From assembly GCA_964461135.1 (NCBI GenBank), contig CAYWTB010000017.1:6071-70070 (forward strand): 64,000 nt of DNA. The letters run 5' to 3'. The notes under the pieces were generated by a model. The model was given only the letters and a program-made list of their open reading frames with translations. It ran no database searches and had not been told where the DNA came from. The DNA is from RQOF01 sp964461135. GTDB lineage: Bacteria; Calditrichota; Calditrichia; RBG-13-44-9. Position numbers and translations under genes: made by a program. This document shows positions 55,681 through 64,000 of the stretch, one piece after another. Numbering within the stretch: the stretch's first letter is position 1; every line of letters starts with the position of its first letter.

Positions 55681-56775
55681 ATGGGTAAGCGCAGGATAGG
55701 TATATTGACAGGAGGAGGAGATTGCCCGGGATTAAACGCCGTCATAAGAGGAGTGACTAAAACAGCTATCACCAAATACGGGATGGAAGTCATTGGATTT
55801 TATGATGGCTTCCAGGGATTAATAGAGAACCGGTTCGCTATATTAAATTATGAGAGTGTATCCGGCATTTTAACTCAGGGTGGCACCATACTTGGGACGA
55901 GTAATAAAGCCAATCCATTTGAACATATTGTTATGGAGAACGGGAAGCATATTAGCAAAGATGTCTCAGATGATACAATGGAATTATATAAAGACCTGGC
56001 TCTTGATGCTCTTATCACCGTAGGGGGAGATGGTACTATGACAATTGCCGGAATGCTGGCTGATAAAGGGGCAAATGTGGTTGGTGTTCCCAAAACCATA
56101 GATAAGGATCTGATGGAAACCGATACCACTTTTGGGTTTGATACCGCACGTAACATCTGTACGGAAGCGATAGACCGGTTGCATAGCACCGCCCAATCTC
56201 ATCATCGTGTGATGATTGTGGAAGTAATGGGACGGAATGCAGGTTGGCTGGCGCTGGAATCAGGGATAGCCGGGGGTGGTGACATTATACTTTTGCCTGA
56301 AATTCCATATGACATGGAAGAAATTATACGGGTGGTCAGGCAGCGCAGCCGTTTCGGAAAACGATTCAGTATTGTTGTGGTTTCAGAAGGTTGCAGGCCG
56401 GAGGGAGGAGAACAGGTTGTCCGAAAAGTGATACATGACAGCCCGGAAAAAATCCGTTTAGGAGGCGTCGCACACGGGATTGCCAATGAAATAGAGGAAG
56501 CCACCCAGATTGAGTGCAGAGTAGCCATTCTGGGTCATCTGCAGCGAGGAGGAACACCATCACCCTTGGATCGCATTCTTGCCACACAGTTTGCAGTTAA
56601 AGCTATGCATCTGGTTATTAGCAATCAATTTAACCAGATGGTTTCCATCAGAGGAAATGAAATTACCTCCGTTCCCATTGAAAAGGTAATGGGACGGCAA
56701 AAACTGGTTCCCTTGGATTCGGGTTTAATTGAAGCAGGGCTTTCGGTAGGCACCAGTTTCGGGAAAAAACTTTAA
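55681..56775 (+). CDS. pfkA: 6-phosphofructokinase
   Basis: A 364-residue phosphofructokinase committing fructose 6-phosphate to glycolysis. It has GGGDCPGLNAVIRG, TVGGDGTM and the substrate motif PKTIDKD. The Gly in GGDGT is the residue type that favours ATP; PPi-dependent enzymes have Asp there. The Lys of PKTID is typical of the longer group-III enzymes, so the donor is predicted as ATP but not proven. The third residue of the usual TIDND is Lys here. ATG 55681 follows GGAGAAGGT. Confidence 0.9.
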   Translation: MGKRRIGILTGGGDCPGLNAVIRGVTKTAITKYGMEVIGFYDGFQGLIENRFAILNYESVSGILTQGGTILGTSNKANPFEHIVMENGKHISKDVSDDTMELYKDLALDALITVGGDGTMTIAGMLADKGANVVGVPKTIDKDLMETDTTFGFDTARNICTEAIDRLHSTAQSHHRVMIVEVMGRNAGWLALESGIAGGGDIILLPEIPYDMEEIIRVVRQRSRFGKRFSIVVVSEGCRPEGGEQVVRKVIHDSPEKIRLGGVAHGIANEIEEATQIECRVAILGHLQRGGTPSPLDRILATQFAVKAMHLVISNQFNQMVSIRGNEITSVPIEKVMGRQKLVPLDSGLIEAGLSVGTSFGKKL

Positions 56776-56792
56776 TCGAAAATGGCCAGAAC

Positions 56793-58580
56793 TTATCCTA
56801 TTGCATCATTTTTTGAAATTCTTTTTACAATAAGGAGGGTAATGTCATCGTACTGAGGTGTTCCTTCTGCGAAACGGGATATTGAATCTACTATGTTTTC
56901 CGCCAGCTCACGAGATCCTGTGTTATGGTTGCTCTTAATGAGGGTTTTTAATCGCTCCTCTCCAAACTCTTCTTCCCTGCTGTTGAGGGCTTCATTTACC
57001 CCGTCTGTATAGCACACCAATATTTCAGAGGCCTGTAATTTTATATGTCCCGTATTATAAGTATAATCGGGAAGCATACCCAGGATAATTCCTCCCTCTT
57101 CCAGCAAAGAAACCGATCCATCGTTATGCAGGAGAATTGGTGGATTATGTCCGGCATTGACATAGGAAAATTCATTATTCTGATTGTCAAGGATACCCAC
57201 AAAAAAGGTGATGTACTTATCCAGGTCAGTGTTCTGGTATATTAATTGATTCAGGCGCGATACCACCTGGTCAAGTCTCAGATTTTCTGAAAGAATAGTG
57301 TGCAGGCCGGCCTGGAGATTTGCCATGATAAGAGCCGCCGGAACACTCTTGCCTGATACATCTCCGATGGCCAGGGCACATTTATACTCAGATATGGGGA
57401 TGATGTCAAAATAATCCCCCCCCACTTCTTTACTTGATTTATTTAATCCCCAGATATCATAACCTTTAATGGTAATGATTTCTCTGGGAAGTAATTTTTT
57501 CTGAATGGTTTTTGCCACCTGCAGTTCCTGTTCTATGCGTTGCTTCTCAAGGGTTTCACGGAACAAGCGAGCATTTTCCATTGAAATAACAGCCTGACTG
57601 ACAATAGTACTTAAAAATTCCAGATCAATATTGACATATTCTTGCTTATTAATCTTATCACCCAGGAGGATATATCCCAGAAATTTGTTCTGATGTCGCA
57701 TGGGAATAAAAACCCTGGCATTCATCATATTTAATTTTTCTTTGAGAGGAACTCTTTTCAAAGTGTCTACCAGAGAAGCTGAAGTCAGCTCCTTTAGTTC
57801 CGGTTCTTCTAAGGTCAGATCCTTGATACTTTCCTGAAGAAATCCCTTGCAGTCAATCTTCTGAATGCCATCCTGATTGCAGACAACAATGGCATAGTGA
57901 TATACCAGCATCTGCCCCATCAGGGCATAAATTAAAAGTTTTATTATCTTTTCACTATCCAGGGTGGCAGAAAGACCCTGAGCAATGTCAAACAAAGTCT
58001 TCAATTGTTGAATTCTCTGATCGAGTTGTTTGTTTATATTCTGTATTTCATCGACTTTAAGAGCATTTTCTATTGACCCGGCAGAAAGATTCGCTAAGGA
58101 AGTTAAAAAATCCTTTTCTTCTTCTGTAAAAGGTTGTTGATTTAACTTTTGTCCATAAAAGAGCACTCCGATGAGCTTTTCCTGGGAATAGATGGGAATC
58201 ATTGAGGCCAGTTGATAAGTGTCAGTCAGATGAAGCAATTTTTCATATTGATGTTCATGAATATCTGATCTGAGAAGATATGTTTTATTTTTTGGAATAT
58301 CACTTTCCTTAAAAGTAACTGTTTCAATTTCTCCTGATAGTCCTTTCCATAATTTTGGCACAAAGTGATGATCAGATTTGAGAAAAAAAACTCCTCTGGA
58401 GACCATAAGTCGTCCCATGGGGATGAGAAGAATATTATTTAGAACATTTTTTAAATCAAGAGATGAGTTAAGTATCTGGCTAATTTCAAATAATGATGAA
58501 AGTTCAATTAATCTCTGGTTTATCGTTTGGACATTCTCGGTATGATATTTATCGGAAAGGTAATCGTAAAATCCTGGCAT
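56793..58580 (-). CDS. PP2C-type phosphatase with two GAF domains (RsbU-like)
   Basis: A 595-residue cytoplasmic protein. Two GAF sensor domains (about residues 25-180 and 200-345) are joined by short coiled coils to a SpoIIE/PP2C phosphatase domain. Metal-binding Asp residues are all present (VGGDYFDII, IGDVSGKSVPAALIM, CYTDGVNEA, QYDDITLLIV). By analogy with RsbU it would dephosphorylate a STAS anti-anti-sigma protein, and a STAS gene is two genes upstream on the same strand. The GAF ligands are unknown. It is the last gene of the reverse-strand module. Confidence 0.88.
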   Translation of the reverse strand: MPGFYDYLSDKYHTENVQTINQRLIELSSLFEISQILNSSLDLKNVLNNILLIPMGRLMVSRGVFFLKSDHHFVPKLWKGLSGEIETVTFKESDIPKNKTYLLRSDIHEHQYEKLLHLTDTYQLASMIPIYSQEKLIGVLFYGQKLNQQPFTEEEKDFLTSLANLSAGSIENALKVDEIQNINKQLDQRIQQLKTLFDIAQGLSATLDSEKIIKLLIYALMGQMLVYHYAIVVCNQDGIQKIDCKGFLQESIKDLTLEEPELKELTSASLVDTLKRVPLKEKLNMMNARVFIPMRHQNKFLGYILLGDKINKQEYVNIDLEFLSTIVSQAVISMENARLFRETLEKQRIEQELQVAKTIQKKLLPREIITIKGYDIWGLNKSSKEVGGDYFDIIPISEYKCALAIGDVSGKSVPAALIMANLQAGLHTILSENLRLDQVVSRLNQLIYQNTDLDKYITFFVGILDNQNNEFSYVNAGHNPPILLHNDGSVSLLEEGGIILGMLPDYTYNTGHIKLQASEILVCYTDGVNEALNSREEEFGEERLKTLIKSNHNTGSRELAENIVDSISRFAEGTPQYDDITLLIVKRISKNDAIG

Positions 58581-58651
58581 GAAAAATCCTTCGGGAAAGT
58601 AAATAAGTATGAAATGGGGAAAAATTCTAATATTTTAAAACAGAAGAATTA

Positions 58652-59104
58652 TTAACAGTCCTCGCTAATGTTACTTTTGTATTTGGTCATTCGAACTCTG
58701 TTGCGAACACCGGGTTTTATATTATACTCAACTTTATCCATTAATGTCTTAATGAGGTAGAGTCCCAAACCGCCTCTCTTCATCTTTTTGAGATAGACAT
58801 CCATTTCTGGTGCTTTAATATGTTCCGGATCAAATCCTTTCCCACTATCGATAACATCTATTTCGAGGCGGTCACTATAGGTTGTCACCTGCACCAAAAT
58901 AAATTTCTCATTATCGCTGGATCCCTTGTAGGCATGTTCAATTACATTGGTACTGGCTTCATCCACTGCCAGCTCAATACGATGGATATTTTCATCAGAA
59001 AAACCCATATTCTGAGCAATTCCGGCCACAAAATCTCTGATGATCTCGAGATTTGCGGTATCGATGGGAATTCGTAATTGAAATTTCTTGGTTTTTATTG
59101 GCAT
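58652..59104 (-). CDS. RsbW-like anti-sigma factor kinase (HATPase)
   Basis: A 150-residue ATP-binding protein of the GHKL fold without a histidine-kinase dimer domain. It has the N-box ELAVDEASTNVIEHAY, the G1 region DVIDSGKGFDP and a G2 loop RGGLGLYLIKTLMD. This is the RsbW/SpoIIAB serine-kinase pattern; such kinases phosphorylate a STAS partner and sequester a sigma factor or another target. The STAS gene lies 28 bases upstream. No sigma factor gene is beside it. Confidence 0.9.
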   Translation of the reverse strand: MPIKTKKFQLRIPIDTANLEIIRDFVAGIAQNMGFSDENIHRIELAVDEASTNVIEHAYKGSSDNEKFILVQVTTYSDRLEIDVIDSGKGFDPEHIKAPEMDVYLKKMKRGGLGLYLIKTLMDKVEYNIKPGVRNRVRMTKYKSNISEDC

Positions 59105-59132
59105 AATTAAGTCTGCGTTTAGTGCACTTCTC

Positions 59133-59489
59133 CTATTTGGTGGTTTTCTGAAATTTTTTTAAAGCAGCATCTTCCGAATCATAGAATTCATATAAACTGG
59201 GGAAACCCAGCAGATCAAAGACTTTAAACACTTTAGGTGCCGCACAACATATTTTCAGATCTCCACCATTATTTCTGATTTCTTCTATGACTCCCATAAA
59301 TACACCCAGTCCGGCAGAACTTATATATTGTAATCCATCCAGATTCACAATGATATTATAATTTTTCTCTTCAATTATCTTCTCTAACTCACCTTCAAAT
59401 TGGGGCGCTGTATGAGCATCCAAAAAGCCCTGGATATTCAAAACTTTCACTTTATTCTGATCTCTTCGAAAGACTTCGAATTTCTCCAT
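59133..59489 (-). CDS. STAS-domain anti-sigma factor antagonist
   Basis: A 118-residue single STAS domain. The segment NLDGLQYISSAGLGVFMGVIEEIRNNGG is the family core, and one of the paired serines in ISSAGLG is the expected phosphorylation site. In partner switching the dephosphorylated form binds the kinase and frees its target. It is encoded just upstream of the RsbW-like kinase and between two PP2C phosphatase genes. Confidence 0.92.
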   Translation of the reverse strand: MEKFEVFRRDQNKVKVLNIQGFLDAHTAPQFEGELEKIIEEKNYNIIVNLDGLQYISSAGLGVFMGVIEEIRNNGGDLKICCAAPKVFKVFDLLGFPSLYEFYDSEDAALKKFQKTTK

Positions 59490-59677
59490 TCAAATCTCCT
59501 CACTAATCAATTTTAAATACGAAAATTCCTGCCCAAAAGTTTTCTACTTTAAATTGTACAGTGCTTTAAACACAGTAATTGAAGATATTTACGTTTTCCT
59601 AATTTAATGCAATGTGTGCCCATAAGCTATTAATTTCCTGATTCTAAATCCAAATATTCCTTTTTAGCTCTGTTTCT

Positions 59678-61774
59678 TCAAATATTTTTAAAATTTCGAC
59701 AATTTTTCAGTATCACAAAAGTCAAATCATCATGTAAAGGAGTCAGTCCACAAAATTCCACTACTGTATTAAGTAATTTATCTTTTATCTCTTCTGCACT
59801 GGAATTGCTACATTCTTTGATTAGTCCAGCCAAACGTTCTTCTCCAAATTCTACCCCTTCTCCATTTCGGGCTTCCGTCAGCCCATCAGTATAAAATATT
59901 ACAGTACCCTGACCTTTCATGGGAATGGAATATTCTTCCAGAATAGAATTAAATTTATCACCGGGATCCAATCCGATTCCGATACCGGGGGTCAGAATAT
60001 TTTGGGGTTCCTGACCATTCCCACTGCAATACAGAACAGGTGTGTGACCGGCCCGGGCAAATATTAATCTTTCTTTTTCAGGATTTATTTTGGCAATTAT
60101 GGCACTGATAAATGAACGCCTTTCAATATTAGGATATAGCATCCGGTTTATATCGCAAGCCAGAGTGTAGGGGGTTTTGTGACTTTTTGCCAGCGTCTGG
60201 ATTATTCCTTTAAATTCCGCCATATAAAGGGCTGCAGACGTTCCCTTACCGGAAACATCTCCAATAATAATTCCCGGATAGCCATCGGCAAAATGAAAGA
60301 AGTCATAATAATCTCCCCCAACTTCATAGGCACTGAGACAGAGGGCATCTATTGCAAAATTGTTAATGGTGGGAAGGGTTTGGGGAAGGAGTTTCAACTG
60401 AACATCCCGGGCCACTTTTAATTCCTGTTCCAGTCTCTCCCGTTCAATAGATTCCTTAAGCAGGCTGGTATTTTCTATGGCAACGGAGGCCTGGTTAGCC
60501 ACTCCCTGAATCAGAGAGACATCATCAATATCAAAAGTGTATTCCTTGTTTTTGGTTGCATATATAATGCCCATCAACTGGCGTCTATTTCCGAATAAAG
60601 GAGCGGCTATTATAGTACGGGCATCCTTTTTCCAGTTCAGCAGGGACTTCAAATAACGATGATGAGGAATATCATTGATCAGAATGGCTTCCTTCTTTTT
60701 AACAATCATCTCGTTCAATCCGTCCAGGTGCAGGAGCGGTATCGATTCCAAATCATCTTTACTCAGGTGAAGTGAGGATGTTATAATAAAATTGTTCTGT
60801 TTATCGTCATACTTGGCTAACCATGTTGACTGACTTTCCAGAACCTGGGAGGTAAGTCGGGTAATTAGGGGTAGCAGATTATTTATTTTTGTTTCACTGT
60901 TGAGCATTCTACCCAGGTCATACAGAGAGTTCAATTCTTTAATTTTTCTATCAAAAGCGCGTGCTGTGGGAATCTGAAGTAGAAGTTTAAAAACTGCGAA
61001 TCCGGCATAAACCAGAAGAAAAACCCACATATTAAAAGTAAGGGCAGCAATGGTTAAACTGTAAGCCGGAAGGCTTCTTCTGTAAACAATGTCAAACAAT
61101 AGGGCAATGGCCACTAATAATGGGATGCCGATAAAAAAATAAATTATTTTCTTTTTTCGAGAAAGATAAGTAATCCATTCGTTTCGAAAGGAAAGCATAA
61201 TAACAAAGATCAGAGCAAAAGTAAAAGATATATCATTGGGAAGACTCTCGTTTGCAAACCGCAATCCACTGACCGGTTGTCTGGATAAGTAAACTGAGAT
61301 GGCATTGATGGTAATAGCCAGTAGGTACAGGTTAAAAATAATAGCCGTATTTCTCTTGCGTTTATAAAAAATAAATTGCTTCAGAATAAAAAGGGAAGGA
61401 ACCAGGGTAAATGTTGCAATAAAAGCGGTGATAGTTGAAACTACCACAGCACTGGGTGATCTATAAACGGGGGGAAACCCGCTGCTGTATGCAGGATCAA
61501 ATATTTTATCAATTAAAAGAGATATTAGAAAATTGGCTGCAATAAGAATTGCCAGCCGAGCCAGATTCTGTTGGATAGTTAATTCATCTAAGTGTAGTTT
61601 TGCCTTTATGTAGTAATAACTCAAAAAAATAAGGCTGAAAATAATAAGTTCACGGAAAAATGAAATATCTCCAACCGAAATACTGCTATAAAAAGAAAAT
61701 AGATCAATAAAAAAAATAAGCAGTACCGCTAGTGGAATCAGAACATAAAGGATTTTTGCTAATCGTTTGACCAT
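59678..61774 (-). CDS. Membrane PP2C-type phosphatase with GAF domain
   Basis: A 698-residue protein. About eight hydrophobic helices fill residues 1-275, followed by a GAF domain (about 285-435) and a SpoIIE/PP2C phosphatase domain (about 460-690). The latter has VGGDYYDFF, IGDVSGKGTSAALYMAEF, FYTDGLTEARNG and LHDDLTFVIL. The membrane part probably senses an envelope or membrane signal. It overlaps the upstream propeller-like gene by one base (TAATG). It gives the module a membrane input that complements the soluble GAF-PP2C protein. Confidence 0.88.
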   Translation of the reverse strand: MVKRLAKILYVLIPLAVLLIFFIDLFSFYSSISVGDISFFRELIIFSLIFLSYYYIKAKLHLDELTIQQNLARLAILIAANFLISLLIDKIFDPAYSSGFPPVYRSPSAVVVSTITAFIATFTLVPSLFILKQFIFYKRKRNTAIIFNLYLLAITINAISVYLSRQPVSGLRFANESLPNDISFTFALIFVIMLSFRNEWITYLSRKKKIIYFFIGIPLLVAIALLFDIVYRRSLPAYSLTIAALTFNMWVFLLVYAGFAVFKLLLQIPTARAFDRKIKELNSLYDLGRMLNSETKINNLLPLITRLTSQVLESQSTWLAKYDDKQNNFIITSSLHLSKDDLESIPLLHLDGLNEMIVKKKEAILINDIPHHRYLKSLLNWKKDARTIIAAPLFGNRRQLMGIIYATKNKEYTFDIDDVSLIQGVANQASVAIENTSLLKESIERERLEQELKVARDVQLKLLPQTLPTINNFAIDALCLSAYEVGGDYYDFFHFADGYPGIIIGDVSGKGTSAALYMAEFKGIIQTLAKSHKTPYTLACDINRMLYPNIERRSFISAIIAKINPEKERLIFARAGHTPVLYCSGNGQEPQNILTPGIGIGLDPGDKFNSILEEYSIPMKGQGTVIFYTDGLTEARNGEGVEFGEERLAGLIKECSNSSAEEIKDKLLNTVVEFCGLTPLHDDLTFVILKNCRNFKNI

Positions 61775-63039
61775 TATTCAATATATACTTTTATCGGATC
61801 ATATATCTGGTTATTATTCGACAACCTCGTGCCGCTGCTATCATATAAGACAATATTATCAGAATACCGTTGCACCAGAATTAACGAATGATCATAAGGA
61901 TTTATTCCAATGTCATCTACACTGCCGCTTAGATTCGGCAGTTCTAATTGACGATCTCCGGAAAGAGAAAGTTGCACTGCCCGGCAAGAATTAGAGGTCA
62001 GAAATTCTCCCATCCAGAAATAGTTTCTACCAACAGGTTTCCTCAGCAGGGTATAATTTCCCTCAACAGTTATCTGGTTTTGCTGATTGCTCAGTGGATC
62101 ATATGAAAATACCTGGGATCTTGCAGTAATGAAATCAGTGGCAAGAATAAAAAGCGTATTGTCCTGGTAATTCATATCCTGCCCGACATAACCGCTGTCA
62201 AAGGAAAACGTTTTGAATACACTGCCGGTAGAATTGAAAAGAGTGGTCCCATACTTACCCAGAACAGCTATTTTGGATTGCGAAATGATATTGAGCTTAA
62301 AAAAATCCGTATTATCCAGTTTGATTGAATCTGTGATTGTTTCAATGTGTAAAAAATAGACTTCACCATTTCCGGAATCGAGGATAATTATATTGTTGTT
62401 TTGCTGATCAAGTTTTATATCAACCGGTCTTTGAAAATCATTCTGAAAGAAGAAGTCTTCGTATCCAATATTTAAATTCAAACGGCTAATAAGACGATAT
62501 TGAGCATGGGCAAGCCAAACTTCATTATTAAGTTGATCCCAGTCCCAATTCGCCGGGGGATAATTGGTATTATATGTATTGATGGTGTGCAAAAGATCAT
62601 AGGATATCTGCTTGACATTATAGCCATACCGTGATAAAATCCAAATCTTTCCCGGACCAGGTAATATTTTAACGGCCTGTGAAGGAAGACTTTCTATATT
62701 CCCTCCCACAAGAGTAAGGCGGTAATAGTACCAACGGTTCTGCGACAATGCCGTATCGGTAAAACTGGTTGTCGTGGCGGTGAGTTCTTTATAAAGTGTA
62801 AAGTTTTTATCGTTGTCTAACGATCGATACAACCGAAAACCATCAAAATCTCTAATATCGTTGACACTCCATTTAAGTATGGCCGTAACCTCAAGAGGTG
62901 TTATTGTGAAATTGATGGAGGGAGGAGTTTGGGAACCGGGATCAAAAAGATTTTCTTTTTGCCGATCTGAACACCTACATATAAACAGAACAGGCATCAG
63001 TGTTAAAATCCAATAAAGAAAGGCATGTATTTTTAGCAT
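61774..63039 (-). CDS. Exported protein with fibronectin-III-like and beta-propeller-like regions
   Basis: A 421-residue protein with an N-terminal signal segment; Cys21 and Cys23 (ICRCSD) suggest a lipoprotein, but the lipobox is not canonical. Residues about 40-130 resemble a fibronectin type III domain (ILKWSVNDIRDFDGFRLYRS, WYYYRLTLVGG). The rest looks like repeated propeller blades (KIWILSRYGYNVKQIS, RPVDIKLDQQNNNIIILDSGNGEVYFL, SVDDIGINPYDHSLILVQR). No named function is recognised. Its coupling to a membrane phosphatase gene suggests it might be an envelope sensor partner, which is inference. Confidence 0.65.
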   Translation of the reverse strand: MLKIHAFLYWILTLMPVLFICRCSDRQKENLFDPGSQTPPSINFTITPLEVTAILKWSVNDIRDFDGFRLYRSLDNDKNFTLYKELTATTTSFTDTALSQNRWYYYRLTLVGGNIESLPSQAVKILPGPGKIWILSRYGYNVKQISYDLLHTINTYNTNYPPANWDWDQLNNEVWLAHAQYRLISRLNLNIGYEDFFFQNDFQRPVDIKLDQQNNNIIILDSGNGEVYFLHIETITDSIKLDNTDFFKLNIISQSKIAVLGKYGTTLFNSTGSVFKTFSFDSGYVGQDMNYQDNTLFILATDFITARSQVFSYDPLSNQQNQITVEGNYTLLRKPVGRNYFWMGEFLTSNSCRAVQLSLSGDRQLELPNLSGSVDDIGINPYDHSLILVQRYSDNIVLYDSSGTRLSNNNQIYDPIKVYIE

Positions 63040-63065
63040 AAAACCATCAGAATATTTAATGTATG

Positions 63066-63713
63066 TTATTTGTTCAGGAGAATATTTCTAATATCCGTGA
63101 AAACGGCCTTAACCGGCTGCAGACCATTGACCTGGTAAAAAATATTCTTATCCTGATAGTAGGAAATGACAGGTTCGGTCTGTTCGCGATATACTTTTAA
63201 ACGGTTTTGAATAGTATCTTCCCTGTCATCATCCCTCTGAATAATTTTACCTTCGCACTTGGTACAATGGCCGTCAGCAGGTGGTGGATTGAATATTACA
63301 TTATAGACCTTCCCACAGTTTGAACAAATCCTGCGGCTGGTAAGCCTGAGAATAATTTCATCTTCCGGAACAAATATTTCAATCACTTTTAGTTCTTCCC
63401 GTTCCGGAATTTCAAGTATTGAATGCAGTCCGCGGGCTTGCGGGATCGTTCGGGGAAAGCCATCTAAAATGAAACCCTTTTTGCAATCGGGTCTGGCAAG
63501 TCTTTTTTTAATAATTTCCAGAATAGTATCATCCGGAACCAGTTCTCCGGAATCGAGTATCTTTTTTACTTTTTTTCCGAGGTCACTTTGCGCCTGAACT
63601 TCATTTCTCAAGATATCACCCGTGGATATCTGTGGTATATTGAACGTATTCATGATTAATTTTGCCTGGGTTCCTTTGCCAACACCGGGAGCACCCAATA
63701 ATATCAATTTCAT
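63066..63713 (-). CDS. adk: Adenylate kinase (zinc-lid type)
   Basis: A 215-residue adenylate kinase, which interconverts ATP, ADP and AMP. The P-loop GAPGVGKGT is at residues 7-15, the AMP site has STGDILRNEV, and GFPRTIPQA follows. The LID is the long type with a Cys4 zinc site (CSNC and CTKC separated by 16 residues). An AGAGGATCAGG binding site precedes the ATG. Genes 61774-63039 and onward follow on the same strand after 26 bases. Confidence 0.97.
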   Translation of the reverse strand: MKLILLGAPGVGKGTQAKLIMNTFNIPQISTGDILRNEVQAQSDLGKKVKKILDSGELVPDDTILEIIKKRLARPDCKKGFILDGFPRTIPQARGLHSILEIPEREELKVIEIFVPEDEIILRLTSRRICSNCGKVYNVIFNPPPADGHCTKCEGKIIQRDDDREDTIQNRLKVYREQTEPVISYYQDKNIFYQVNGLQPVKAVFTDIRNILLNK

Positions 63714-64000
63714 TTACCTGATCCTCTTTGCTGGATAAATAAGCTTGGTAAAATTAATGCCAAAGAAGATATTTGTAAAACAAAAATTTTTAAATTGATG
63801 AATATCGTTTTGCATCCGGAGTGATCCCTTTGTGTGTGAAATGACGCGGGGCCGGTGATGGAAATGATCATTTAACCTGATGTAATCATTTAATCTCAGA
63901 CTGAATACCATTCTTTTTAAAACTGTAAAAAAATATTTTTTTGTTTATTACCTAAATTTCTAAAGTATCGTTAAAAAGGTAATATCACACAACGAAGCTG
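63714..64000. other. Non-coding region upstream of adk
   Basis: No convincing gene in either strand. Two copies of the 9-mer ATCATTTAA at 63867-63875 and 63885-63893 are spaced 18 bases start to start. The end is AT-rich. Confidence 0.4.

Noticed and set aside
63867..63893. Two 9-mers ATCATTTAA upstream of adk as an origin or regulatory iteron
   Set aside because: Only two copies in AT-rich DNA and no other origin features; noted in the intergenic entry only.

Overview
The window is about 40% GC bacterial chromosome from a diderm (Gram-negative-type) organism. It carries lipoproteins, a Wza-like outer-membrane export protein, a GT9 heptosyltransferase-type enzyme, a DUF5916 outer-membrane-type protein, HslUV and a sigma-54 gene. 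The mix recalls FCB-group and neighbouring phyla (Calditrichota or Marinimicrobia type), but this placement is an impression from protein style, not a search. No rRNA, tRNA, CRISPR array, transposase or phage gene was seen.

Layout. 1-9234: truncated DUF5916 protein, rnhB, rpoN, hslV-hslU, argF, a FemAB/GNAT-like protein and a flippase. 9365-16537: a classic lipid cluster, yceD-rpmF-plsX-fabH-fabD-fabG-acpP-fabF-rnc. 16796-38199: a large surface-polysaccharide locus with a Wza-like exporter, Wzz, Wzy and Wzx, several glycosyltransferases, an asparagine-synthase-type amidotransferase, a three-gene amino-sugar module, two large fusion proteins built on WbaP-type modules, and a three-gene reverse-strand LPS-core-like operon. 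38200-42897: a decayed sulfatase-like remnant, a MrfA/MrfB (YprA/YprB) DNA-repair pair and an FKBP lipoprotein. 43111-56775: housekeeping and stress genes (bifunctional (p)ppGpp synthetase/hydrolase, greA, double-PspC protein, YHS lipoprotein and ArsR regulator, tetraheme cytochrome c, TPR protein, NtrC-type regulator, clpB, a frameshifted htrA, pfkA). 56793-63713, reverse strand: a partner-switching module (two PP2C phosphatases, RsbW-like kinase, STAS protein), a beta-propeller-like protein and adk.

Most unusual are the polysaccharide enzymes. Gene 30517-33051 joins a polytopic WecA/MraY-type phosphoglycosyltransferase to a full-length WbaP-like protein. The next gene joins a WbbL-like GT2 to a second WbaP-like module. 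In both WbaP modules the catalytic Asp-Glu dyad of monotopic phosphoglycosyltransferases is replaced (Tyr-Lys in one, about Arg-Ser in the other). They look like retired enzymes kept as membrane scaffolds for the first two steps of glycan assembly. A third fusion, two GT4 enzymes in one chain (23078-25333), spans a sharp base-composition boundary: the first half belongs to a very AT-rich block (18064 to about 24185) and the second half to the normal background, with a perfect 10-bp palindrome at the junction. The htrA frameshift is explained exactly by loss of one copy of an 8-bp tandem repeat.

Start codons were revised downstream where a ribosome binding site, signal peptide or family N terminus supported it (rpoN, yceD, plsX, fabD, the Wza-like gene, the GT4 fusion, the GT2 fusion, FKBP, rel, greA, cytochrome c). 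Promoter calls are matches to a generic -35/-10 pattern and are tentative.
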